From contig SMSO01000014.1 of NCBI GenBank assembly GCA_004764695.1, positions 1,811,148-1,875,147 on the forward strand: DNA of 64,000 nt, given 5' to 3'. A model generated the notes under the pieces. That model made no database searches and was not told the DNA's origin. It worked only from the letters and a program-made list of their open reading frames with translations. The position numbers were made by a program, and so were the translations under genes. Below, in pieces: positions 8,939 to 18,754 of the stretch; position 1 is the first letter of the stretch; every line of letters begins with the position of its first letter. The DNA is from Schizochytrium sp. TIO01 (taxonomy: Eukaryota; Sar; Bigyra; Thraustochytrida; Thraustochytriidae).

Positions 8939-10322
8939 CGTTCCGAATTCGACTTTCCGCGCTCCAGGCAGCTAACTTTCGGATTCCCAAACTTTTGTCA
9001 AGCAAAGTCTTCGCTCGACCAGAAGCCTATCAAGAATGTAGTTTTGCCAGTGTTATTCTCGCTACGTCAGAGCAAACCCAGATTGTGAATAACGAGCGTA
9101 ACAGAGATAAAGAAGTCCCCCTTGAGCACAGCAGTGGAAGCCACTCGGGATCTAGCTGGGCCTTGCCGATACGAAGCGACTAGCCAAAGGAGGCACGCAC
9201 CGTGGCCTGAGCTGCTTTGGAAAGGCGCCGCGTGGACCGCAGCCTCCCCCCGGTCAACCCTGAAAGCAAAAGGTCGCGCGACGCGACGAGCGGCCTATCG
9301 AGCGAGGGAGAAGTGGAATTGACGAACGACTCAATAAGTGAATGAGTGACTAAATGAATGAATGAATATATGAAGGAAGGAAGGAAGGAAGGAAGGAAGG
9401 AAGGAATAAATGGGCAATTGAAATAAGAGAATGGAATGCTTCAACGATGGTTTCAACTCGAAGGAGACACGGATGAAACCCAAATTCGAACCCGGAAAAT
9501 CAACGTGTAAGAAACCAGAGCTGTACGAGCGCAGTGGCACGCGTGATGGAATGACTAAATTGAACCAGGACTTTCTTTCCTCTTGCTCAATTTTTATTTA
9601 TTTGCCAACAACAACAAAAAGGGAAAAACAAAAAGAAAGAAATGAGCGAGCACGAATGAATGAACGAACGAATGAATGAACGAGCTGGCACGCGCACAAA
9701 AGCCAAGACCGGCACACTGCGTGGTGCAGAGAGAGAAAGGCTCGGTCGCAATAGGAGGATCAGAGTCCTCTCTTTGTGCCGTGGACGAGCGGCTCTTATA
9801 GGGGGAATGGAGGTCGCACGGCAGAACACGGCCGAGCGGAATTGCCAACCCAGCAGCGCCCACTGCACAACAACCAGCGCCAGAACCACCTTAAGTGTGC
9901 ACCCTTAGTATTGGTGTTAATGATGTGCACACCGAGAGGTTAAGGCGCAGTTTTTGATGTCCCCAAGTGGGGTGCGCAAGAAGTACGCGATACGTGCGCG
10001 GAAAACATGTGTGATGGTGTGTACCCACGCTTTGAGTTGAGAATGAGTACTAGGATGAAGCGGCGCGTGAGAGAATAGGAGGATGTAGGCAATGATGTGA
10101 AAAAGTACTTAATGGTGGCTCAGTAGACTTTTCGATGGAGACAGGAAACGTTGGATTAAAGTTGTAGAGGCTAATTGGTGATAAATATCGATATGCCTGA
10201 AGCAGGAACGTTTCTACAGAACGAGGAGTTCTTCAACGACAAGTATTGTGGTAGCAACAAGAGATACAAGTGTGCTGATACGAGGAATCTAAAACTTTGG
10301 TTGCTCGCTTGAGCTAAAAGTC
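8939..10322. other. divergent spacer between MST-like kinase and ankyrin gene, with simple repeats
   Basis: About 1.4 kb with promoters of both flanking genes. The middle is a GC-richer stretch (about 9100-9310) followed by GAAT and GGAA arrays (9353-9405) and a second GAAT-type array (about 9655-9680). Frames read through the repeats (GAAT in one direction, poly-Phe/Ser/His in the other) are repeat artefacts. No gene is supported. Confidence 0.55.
9353..9405. repeat. AATG and GGAA tetranucleotide arrays
   Basis: About 3.5 copies of AATG (9353-9366) are followed, after a short break, by about eight copies of GGAA (9373-9405). It lies in intergenic DNA. Confidence 0.9.
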
Positions 10323-12392
10323 ATGGCGTCAAATAAGGACCATGGTATTCTTTCAGTGGTGTGGAGGCAAGATCGTGCCATCCGACTTGCAGTAAGTTTT
10401 TGTTGGGAAAACTCATATTAAGGCTATCTTTCAAAGACAGGACAGGAAAGCTGATACGAATGGAACTTGAACGGTGCTTTTTAAACAGAATGAAGAGCTA
10501 GCGCTATGCACAGAACAACAAAAGGCCTTGGATGGTGGCGAAGCCCATGAGGATATACCGCGAGAAACACCACGCCGAAGAGATGAACGGAACTTATTTT
10601 GGAGCGATATTAAACGTCGAGAGCGTCGACGTGTAGAACGCGAAAAAGCGTATCATGCAATACATGTGCGCGAGCAGGTCGCGGACAAGAAGTTAGGGAA
10701 AAATCATCGGTTGGCACACAAGCGAGGACGTTTACCAGAATTACATCTTGATATGCTTCGTCAGCCGCATATTGGGCACGGCTCACCCACATTTACAAAT
10801 CAACTTGGCAAGGGTATTAACCAGGGTGGTGCACATAAATTTACCGCTTTACACCTAGCAGTATTGCAGCAAAGCAAAGCGGTATTAAGTGAGGTCTTAG
10901 CACATGAAGACTGCAATCCTGATGTTCAGGATGCCGCAGGTTATACAGCACTGCATCATGCACTTTGTCTAGGACACGCAGGCTTTGACTTGGCTCGGAA
11001 TGCTCGTTGATGCAGGTGCAGATATGACTGTTCGAAACCGTGAGGGGTTGAATCCGATTCAAGTAGCGCTATCTTTGCAGCTATATAACGAGATTGCTCA
11101 TTTTCTCGAGTCGTTCAGCACCTGGGACATAGCTTGCGTATTAGCGCGGCGCTTTTTCAAGGACTATTTCGCTGGTGACCCAATCTATCATCACTACAAA
11201 ACAATAACGTACGAACATAGCATTTTAATAGCATATGTAGTCGTAATGCACCCAAATGTTCTGCGAGGTGGCTTGCAGATGCGCCTGAAGGTTCGGCAAA
11301 TGCTTGGGAAAGAGCGAACCATGAACAATTTGGAACGCTTCTTCCATGACATTAAAGGAAACCAGATCTATGATTCTACAAAAAACGATCGTTTCTCATA
11401 CCGTACACCACTCAAAGTTAAACCCAAGGATGTATCAGTGAAGAAGCAGCTAAAGCAAGTACGAAAAGACTTAGAAGCTCGTGAAGCATTGAGGCGCGGA
11501 GCTACTCTTAAAGACCTTCAGACGGAGGGTGGTAAAGTCGGGGTTGAAGATGAGGAAGATGACAGTGAAGACGAACGGGACGAAGTTAACCGGAATTCCA
11601 TATGGCGTTTTCTGTGAATTCAAGCGTAAGACAGTGAAGCGCTGGTATTCGAAAGCTTTGTTGTGGAATTTTTTTCGCAATGCAGATCGTATTGCAAAAT
11701 ATGCTTTCCAGGGGCGCCTCAGCAGTGCAGAGGTTACATCAAAGCTGCAAGAAGGCCGTGATATTTTTACTAAATGGCGAGAGGAAAACAAGAAAACATT
11801 ACTCGAAGATGAAGAACGACGTTTACGTGAGGTGGCAGACGCAGTGCGACTACGCAAATTACGAAAAGAAAGAGAGGCAAAGCTTGAGCAACAACGTATT
11901 GAAGAAGAAAGGCTTCGGCGTGAACGTGCCAAGAAGGGGCTTGACAAAATGGATCCAGATGCTTGTGTCATTCTTAGTGCAGGTGATGTGGACTTTTACA
12001 TTGATGAGAATACTTCAGCAGGATATACAATTCAGCTTGGTACACGGCCACTCGCTCCTGTTTTAGTCAAACTCTCTATACAGCCAGCTCCAGCGGTCGA
12101 TGATGAAGGGGACTCTGCAGCAGCGATTGCAATCGGTAAAGATAGCCAATTCACCATTCGCCCATCTCTGATTACTTTTACCCCTAAAAATTGGGATGAG
12201 CCTCGTGAAGTGGTGGTTGAAATCAAGGATGACGATGCTCTGGTTCGCATGAAACGTCGCGTTGCTCAGGGTCCGACAGGGGTGTGTAACCATAGGATAA
12301 TTCATGTGATCCCCAATTGCACTGATTGGAGCTATAAGCATCCAGACTTGAAATGGACTCCGATACAAAACCCGATACTCCAGGTTATGTAA
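10323..12392 (+). CDS. ankyrin-repeat protein with coiled coil and Calx-beta-like tail; one intron, two apparent frame breaks
   Basis: Exon 1 is 10323-10391 (ATG at 10323, beginning MASNKDHGILSVVWRQDRAI, 23 codons). A GTAAGT intron covers 10392-10488 and ends in AAACAG. Coding resumes at 10489. Two to three ankyrin repeats follow, with motifs TALHLAVLQ and GYTALHHALCLGH, then LVDAGADMTVRNREG in another frame. The frame changes once near 10984-10986 and again near 11608-11611. Each break is removed if one T of a T run is not counted, and the protein is then about 656 aa ending at 12392. After the repeats comes a long charged region, a strongly helical Arg/Glu-rich coiled coil (11770-11950), and a C-terminal beta-rich domain. 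That domain contains LITFTPKNWDEPREVVVEI, which resembles Calx-beta-type repeat modules. Function is unknown. Two indels in T runs suggest sequence error more than decay. Confidence 0.7.
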
Positions 12393-12707
12393 AGACGAGA
12401 GACGAAAGGATGAAGATATAAGTATTTGAATAATTTAACATCACAAACGACTTTCTGGTTTACTTATGTTCATACGGTTGCTTACAATCTATTGATGCAA
12501 CACTAGTCAAGACAAAGACAAATATTGATTAATATTGTTTTATACAAAGATAAGAATGAACTGTATGAGAAGAATCTTGACCTCATCTGCATGGACACGT
12601 CTGTTATACTTCTGTTATCGTATGATGATTGTTATTTTGGCTTTTAAAGAAAAAAATATAGTTTGAAGCAAAATTTGAAGTCCATCTACACACTCCAACA
12701 CGATTTG
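12393..12707. other. convergent 3' spacer between ankyrin gene and carboxypeptidase
   Basis: 315 AT-rich bases between two convergent stop codons. I see nothing in it beyond likely 3' untranslated sequence. Confidence 0.5.
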
Positions 12708-15071
12708 TTACGCGGAGGTCTTGGGTTTCTGGAGTTCAAGTAGGAAGTCTAGCAAAGCGTCTCCAAATGCCGCACCCATGTCCAGAAAGTGATGCTGATT
12801 GAGGTGATTGCCTGCAAGGGGACCTGCGTCAATGCCTCCAAGAGAAGCCTCTAGAGTGTAGCTGAGAATTGTTCCGCGAGACTCCTTGTGAATATTGACT
12901 CGGCCTGTACATTCTTTTGCGCGATGAACCACATTTTTGCAGTCTGCGAGAGAGAATACCACACTCGCCTTATCAAGAAGGGATGGAAACACAGGCACAG
13001 GGATAGGCGCGTTCTGAGAAAAGTCGGGCATACGAGGCTTCCCCTTGAATAAACGTTTTTTGATGGGTGTAATTTTCTTCAATCGGTTTTTCGATGCGAG
13101 ACCTGTAGAGTCAGTTACTCCATCCTGATCAGAGGGCGCAGCTTCAGAGTGTTCTCCGGCCTCACCTTCATCAGAGACGGCAGCGGTAGAGGTATCATCG
13201 TCCTGGGCAGCATCCTTATCAGCCTCTTCGTTGTCATCGTTGTCATCATCATCATCATCGTCGTCATCATCATCATCGTCGTCGTCGTCGTCGTCAGGGT
13301 CGTCATCGTTATTGTTATCGTCGTCATCATTATCGTCACATTTCTTCGTTGACTTTTCCGCCTCCTCAGCAGATGAATCTCTCAACTCATTATTGGACTT
13401 GGTAGCCTCAGTTTCCAAAGCTGTCGAGAGACCAGAATTGGTTGGACTCGAGTTTTCATCAGTCGTAGATACTGCGGCAGGAGCAAGAATATCCAGAAAG
13501 TCATCCATTGCACTGATAACATCGCTACGGATAGGCTCATCTGGCTTAGTAGGCTCTGGTTCAGAAGCAACTACAGCGGGCGAGTTTGAAGGTGATGGGT
13601 GAGCAAAGCTGTGCTTACGGCTACCCTTAGAGATGCAGCCATAAATGAAAATATTATGGCGACGAGAATGGCCATGAATGTCACAAAAAAGGACAACATT
13701 GTTGGACTCAGAGAACTCGCCGAGCAGGTTCTTGATTCCGGCAATAGTCGGATGATCCCGGGGCGATGGGTTCCCATAGTTTCTGTTCAAGTCTACGCCA
13801 GCAAGGGAGCATCGTGAGTTTCCAACAATGACTCCATCAGGGTTAAGCATAGGGACGACTTTGAAAACGAAGTTGTCACGAAGCAATTTAGCGTCTAAAC
13901 TCGGCCCTGTAATAAACTCAAGAAATCCTTGCATGATCCAGCTTGCATTGGATTCGCTAGGGTGGACACGTGCAGAGAGAACAATTCCCTTGCGCTTTTT
14001 GATCTCTTCTGGGTCATCCGAGGGCGAGGTGATGGTGAGTACATCACAGCGGTTGCCACCGAGCGTCGTACAAAGTAACTCTCTTTTAAAACGCGTTTTC
14101 CGTGTGTTGTCGATCTCCAGTCGCCACAGAAAACTTTGCAAATCAGTGTACCTGTAAGGGTAGCAAGGCGCAATATAAAAGGGGTCTGTGGCAGTGCAGT
14201 CGTTATCAGTAGTAAAGGTGAAGCAGAGTGCAGTAGGCTGATCCTTGACAGGACCATAGTAGATGTCCGTACCAACTCTGCGCCAGGCACCTTGACGTGC
14301 CGAGTACATGAGCGGCTTGCATCCGCCATGGCGGCCAAAAAGAGACTCTGTCTTGGTAAAGTTCAACAAGCGGAACTTGTACTCCGTGTTAGGGCGGAGG
14401 TTGCGCATATTAAAGTAAAACCACTGCGCATGCTGTTTCTCGCTGCGCGGGTCATACTGCAGGTAGAGATCATAGAAACCTGTTGCACGGCGAACAACCT
14501 TGGCAAGGTTTCCGCTCTCGAAGCGCGACTCGAAGACGATGCAGTTACTTGCCAGTGTGCGTGCCCTTAGACCACTTGAGTCTCGTCGATCATAAACAGT
14601 CTCACCAGGGTAGGGTGGAGGAGCCCAGGCATCAGAGTTTCCGAACTCTTTGACATCTAGCAGCGGCTCAAGGGCTGCCTCACGTCCATTGATAGCATCC
14701 TGGTCGTTTGCAGGTCCAAGGTTGAGTTCTGTTGCATTTTCCACGAACTTGTGTACAGGCGTGGGGAACGTGAGGTAACTCTCACCTAAGAAGCCACATC
14801 CGAGGCTTCCCGGCGACCTCGACGGTGCTCTAGGCACGGCAGCTTTGTTACGAGCGGACCCAGGCCCCACGGGTGGCGTTACGTTAACAAATCCTTGTTC
14901 ACGTTGCTGTGCGAGCTCCTGTTCTGGCTCCGCGAGACCTTCAAGGGCATCTCCATGGGCGTCTCCTTGATGCCGGAGCACGCCAGTGGCTTGTTGCCAA
15001 GCGTGCAGGACGGCACCTCGAAGTAGGCCGTGGCCAGCGTCCACGGCAGTCTGCGAGTCCACGGGCGTCAT
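12708..15071 (-). CDS. cytosolic carboxypeptidase (M14, CCP/AGBL family), probable tubulin deglutamylase
   Basis: 787 aa, intronless, ATG at 15071. CCP enzymes remove C-terminal or side-chain glutamates from tubulin and other proteins. The N-terminal beta domain of the family covers about 165-330 (FESGNLAKV, WFYFNMRNL and YKFRLLNFTK are typical). The catalytic domain begins about 335. Zinc ligands are His370 and Glu373 in the HPSES motif, and His466 in DIHGHSRRHN. Other hallmarks are NPDGVIVGN (410-418) and VDLNRNY (426-432). The catalytic Glu741 lies in SYTLEASLGG. Between the two halves of the active site, residues about 485-680 are an insert holding an acidic tract (579-626), including 18 consecutive Asp, followed by a basic stretch (661-680). 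The catalytic set is complete, so the enzyme should be active. Assignment to one vertebrate subtype is not possible by eye. Confidence 0.92.
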   Translation of the reverse strand: MTPVDSQTAVDAGHGLLRGAVLHAWQQATGVLRHQGDAHGDALEGLAEPEQELAQQREQGFVNVTPPVGPGSARNKAAVPRAPSRSPGSLGCGFLGESYLTFPTPVHKFVENATELNLGPANDQDAINGREAALEPLLDVKEFGNSDAWAPPPYPGETVYDRRDSSGLRARTLASNCIVFESRFESGNLAKVVRRATGFYDLYLQYDPRSEKQHAQWFYFNMRNLRPNTEYKFRLLNFTKTESLFGRHGGCKPLMYSARQGAWRRVGTDIYYGPVKDQPTALCFTFTTDNDCTATDPFYIAPCYPYRYTDLQSFLWRLEIDNTRKTRFKRELLCTTLGGNRCDVLTITSPSDDPEEIKKRKGIVLSARVHPSESNASWIMQGFLEFITGPSLDAKLLRDNFVFKVVPMLNPDGVIVGNSRCSLAGVDLNRNYGNPSPRDHPTIAGIKNLLGEFSESNNVVLFCDIHGHSRRHNIFIYGCISKGSRKHSFAHPSPSNSPAVVASEPEPTKPDEPIRSDVISAMDDFLDILAPAAVSTTDENSSPTNSGLSTALETEATKSNNELRDSSAEEAEKSTKKCDDNDDDDNNNDDDPDDDDDDDDDDDDDDDDDDNDDNEEADKDAAQDDDTSTAAVSDEGEAGEHSEAAPSDQDGVTDSTGLASKNRLKKITPIKKRLFKGKPRMPDFSQNAPIPVPVFPSLLDKASVVFSLADCKNVVHRAKECTGRVNIHKESRGTILSYTLEASLGGIDAGPLAGNHLNQHHFLDMGAAFGDALLDFLLELQKPKTSA
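13194..13337. repeat. trinucleotide tract (ATC/GTC) encoding poly-aspartate
   Basis: On the plus strand this reads as mixed ATC and GTC triplets. On the coding (minus) strand it is GAT/GAC encoding a 48-residue acidic tract of the carboxypeptidase, with 18 Asp in a row at 13245-13298. The mix of two codons argues for older expansion and turnover, not a recent single-codon slippage. Confidence 0.85.
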
Positions 15072-17235
15072 CGGAGCTGCCTCGCTTCTCCACGTCCAGG
15101 TCAGAGCGCCTCTCGATTCGGTTTTGCTTCCTCGACGTCGATCGATGTCTTGGCGTGTTCTTGCTTTGTTTCTTCAAAAGTTCATGTTTGTTGCTTTCTT
15201 CAGCTCTTTTCAAAGTGATTTGAATTTTCCAACTTCTAGCAGTTTACTATCGCCAACTATAGTAAAGAAAGCAGCAGAACTTGAATTCAAAAAGTAAAAC
15301 AATTCTAAAAATCCCAAATTCAAATCCCCATTTTCAAATCCCAAAACCCAAAACCCAAACAAACCTAAATCAACGCTCAGTTTGACTCGGCGCTTTCGAG
15401 GTTATCTTCGACTCCGACTCTGGTTTGCGGACATCCACTCATCGGGGAAGGGGCTCGCCGCGACGCCGTGTGTCACCGCAGTCCCAAGGTCCAACGACAA
15501 CGAGGAGGTCTGCAACTTACAACAGAGCTGAGGGTCGTCAAATTAATTCATTGTCTGTCTCGTTCCTCCTTTCGAGGATCTTCTTCTGCAAGCCCACCCC
15601 TGAAGAGACATCGCTGCTGGGTGTAGACCTCGTCTGCCACAGAGCAATGCCGGCGCCTCCCGGGCAAGCGCCACGCTGCCAGCGGCTCTGCCGTTGCTCG
15701 CTCCCGCGCACACTGGTGGGCAGGAGGAGGATCGATTGTTGACTCGAATTCGAGCGACTTCCTTTCCTCACGTCATCAGAGAAATCTATAGATCGATCTC
15801 TGTGGAAGCACAGAGTTTTCTCTCCCTGATGTCTGTTCGTAGTAGTTACATAGTCAATACTGCCCTTTGCGCATTTTCCAAGTCTCGTGGTGTAAATCAA
15901 AAGTTAAAAGAAAAAACTTTATGCGAAGTATCAAGTGCACTGTGAGACCCGTGCAGGGAGAGAATCCGGCACGCGAACTAGAACAGCAATCGTCTCAACT
16001 GAAGAAACCATCGCCATACATCCTGGTCGCCGTCATTAAGTAGGCACGTGGACCTGTGCACGATATCTGGAACTCTGGCATCACAGGTTCGCTTCGCTGA
16101 GCGTATAACCTGGCCTTTATGGAGTGGAGTTTTAGAGACGCTTTTGGCGTGTTTGCTCTTTTATTAGAGTTGAGCTTTTGTCGTGATTACAAAAAGATCC
16201 AAAGCTTTAGACTGGTGCTCGGCTTAATTCGCAGATAGATATCCTTAATCACAGTAGGACAACATTCTCAGTCCCTTTTCCGGAACTCAGCATCGACGCT
16301 CTAGGGTATAATAGCGCATGGCTATCAGAAACGGTAGCATATGAGTCACAATGGTCCAAACTAGTTCCGTGGAGCAGACTCAGAAGTCTATCCTTAGGTA
16401 CCATGCTACCATATCTTATTCTCGAGTGAGTAAGTGTCCAAAACAATACATCAAAATCTCAGCGAGAGCTTCGGCCATCTAGGTGTCTCTAGCTTGCTTT
16501 CGCTTGTCTTTGCCGTTGACGTTGCTTGCGTAGAAAGAAAACAATGCCTTGTGCAAGCACTTTCCAGACCGCTCAAGATCGAGGCCGCTTGTACAATTTA
16601 ATAAAATAAAAACGATCAATTTGCGGAAGAGTGCGAAGCTTCGCTAACAACTACTCCTGCACAAGAACCCTTCGGGACCTTGGTCTGAGAGGCTGTCGTG
16701 CCATAGTTTTTGTGTTTATTTTGCACAAATCCTCATCTTCCGCGGCGGATTTTTTGCAAAGAGACTTGAGAGAAACTTATTAGGGAGGAAACTTGCAGCA
16801 TCATGATATTTACTAACTCAAGAAAAAGGGTTCGTTGATCTTCCGCCCTGGTTTACTACTTTTCGATTCCTCCGAGCCCATAGAGTACCAATACCTACTC
16901 TTCTGGGTAGTTCGCTCATAAAGGGGGGAAGATTGAACCTCTGGATCTAGAGGTACATATGGAACATTTGGCTCTTTTGGCTCTTGCGAAACTGATTTAG
17001 CGGTCATCCTTTGGGACAATAATTATAGATAATTTTACTGACATAGTGGGTTCTGCCAGACAGCAAATGATCGACTTGCTGTTGTTGTATCTATCTTTTT
17101 CTAGGAGCAGCAGCACAAACCTCGATCTTGCGTCACCACATCTCACCAAGATCGACATCACCTTCCTCTCCGTAAACTTGTGAAACCTCGTGTGTGATAT
17201 CTGAATCTACTGAGGTCTCCGAGCCCCTGGACGCC
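15072..17235. other. divergent 2.1-kb spacer between carboxypeptidase and TRAPPC6
   Basis: It contains A-rich sequence just upstream of the carboxypeptidase (15230-15370), GC-richer unique sequence, and one short minus-strand frame (16813-17007) listed separately. The other frames are not protein-like. It must hold the promoters of both flanking genes. Confidence 0.5.
16813..17007 (-). CDS. possible small protein, unknown
   Basis: 64 aa from the ATG at 17007 to the TAG at 16813. The frame is open four codons upstream to a TTG, which I do not use. The product is hydrophilic and Ser/Pro/Lys-rich (for example KEPNVPYVPLDPEVQ and TTQKSRYWYSMGSEE), with no membrane segment and no family I recognise. 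It ends 229 bases before the TRAPPC6 start and would be transcribed away from it. The composition looks more like protein than most chance frames in the window, but no homology supports it. It could be an exon or noise. Confidence 0.3.
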   Translation of the reverse strand: MTAKSVSQEPKEPNVPYVPLDPEVQSSPLYERTTQKSRYWYSMGSEESKSSKPGRKINEPFFLS

Positions 17236-18281
17236 ATGGCGACGCCTCAGGAGCGAAGCCAGACACCTCCGCAGCCGCCGCCGCAGCAGCACGAGCGGCA
17301 AGAGCAGCGCGAGCAGCACGAGCAGCACGAGCAGCACAAGGGAGAGAGCGAGCAAGAGCAGGCGCAAGGACTTCAGAATCCAGATCAGTCACAAGATCAC
17401 GAAACTCAAGTCGAAGACTATTCGCAGCTTCAACAGCAACAGCAGCAGCAACAACAGGCGCATACATCCACCCCCCCGGTACCTGCCTCAGCACCTAGAG
17501 ATAACACTCCTCCTGTTGGAACTGATATTCTGCAGGGAGGATCTGCAAATCATACAAGCAACTCGACAGCATCAGTGCCACCGGTACCAACCCCTGCATC
17601 TACAGGAACACCTCGTGGAAACCCTGTGGCGAGATCACGAGCAGATGCTGCGAGTAGAGGCGAGGTTTCTGCCTTTGCATACAAGCTGCTTTCATTTGAA
17701 ATGGTAAGTTGTCGTTCTACTCTTAGGTGCTATGGATGGCCTCAATTTATGAAAATTCTTCTTTCTTTTTGTGATACTAACTAAAGCTCCTTGGCTACGA
17801 GACTGATACTTGGTGATGAACACATAACACTGGGTCGACGAGCAAATATGCGTGCGTGCAGATTCAACTATGCGACGACCAAGATGACCTTGGCAAGCTA
17901 GAAATGCTAGGTTATGATATTGGACACCGGTTTGTGGAGCGCTTCACGAGGCATCACACTAAATTCACCAGCACTTTAGAAGTGGTTAAGTTTTTATGCA
18001 AAGATTTGTGGGCAGCTATGTTTGGAAAACAGGTTGATAAATTGCAAACTAATCACAAGGGTGTGTTTGTTTTGCATGATAATTCGTTCACATGGACCAC
18101 GGATATGATCATTGATTATGATGACCAGGCGAGCTTAGATCAGGCTAAAAAGTTACTCATCGTACCATGTGGCCTGATCCGGGGAGCTTTGTCAAACCTC
18201 GGAATAAAATGTACTGTACGCGCTGAGTTCTCGACGCTCCCAATTTGCTATTTCAATATCCAAATCAACGAAGAGCTTTAA
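17236..18281 (+). CDS. TRAPPC6: TRAPP complex subunit 6 (TRAPPC6/Trs33, Bet3 family), two exons
   Basis: TRAPPC6/Trs33 is a core subunit of the TRAPP tether and Rab exchange factor in ER-Golgi traffic. Exon 1 is 17236-17703, starting at an ATG in the context CGCCATGG. A GTAAGT intron spans 17704-17861 (158 bases) and ends GTGCAG. Exon 2 is 17862-18281. The spliced product is 295 aa. Exon 2 carries the conserved core: MLGYDIGHRFVERFTRHH, VVKFLCKDLW, QVDKLQTNHKGVFVLHDN, and LIVPCGLIRGALSNLGIKC, all strongly Trs33-like. Residues 1 to about 135, before the conserved FAYKLLSFEM, are a low-complexity extension rich in Gln, Glu, His and Pro, with a nine-Gln run. The family is usually about 160-270 aa, so the extension is unusual. 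The intron joins two complete codons. Confidence 0.92.
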
Positions 18282-18754
18282 ATATTTTAAGGCCATCAAT
18301 AGCTTGTTCTACAAACAGTGGCATGTGAACGATGCTTTGTTAGACGACATCTATAGCATCCCATTGTTTTCGTTTCTCTTCTTCTATAAATTGAACAATT
18401 TACATTGTTTCTTGTTTTGGTTTGAGATTTGTGTAAAATAGACGTATATTTTGGTCAGGAGTAAGGCAGTGACGACCCTTTTCTAAGCACTACCTGTATT
18501 CAGTAATATCATTTGCAATCCTTATCATTAGTTGTATACCGTGGAAGACGTTCCCTAAATAAGGTTATGTGACGTGGTCGATATAAATTGGATAATGAAA
18601 AACAACGCATCGTCGAGCATGAGAACTCGCAAGAGGTGGAGAAGATGTAACTAGAAAGAGACACATAAAACGATTATGGATATGTTGTCAAAAGATTATA
18701 CTCTTGATTGAAAAGTGAATAAACAGAGCAACAAGGTGTAGGGTAAAAATGTGC
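18282..18754. other. convergent spacer between TRAPPC6 and GDP-mannose epimerase
   Basis: 473 bases of AT-rich, unremarkable sequence between two convergent stop codons. I see no gene or clear motif. Confidence 0.5.

Noticed and set aside
13115-13352. Open frames of Met/Thr or Ile/Val repeats
   Set aside because: They are other-frame readings of the Asp tract of the carboxypeptidase.
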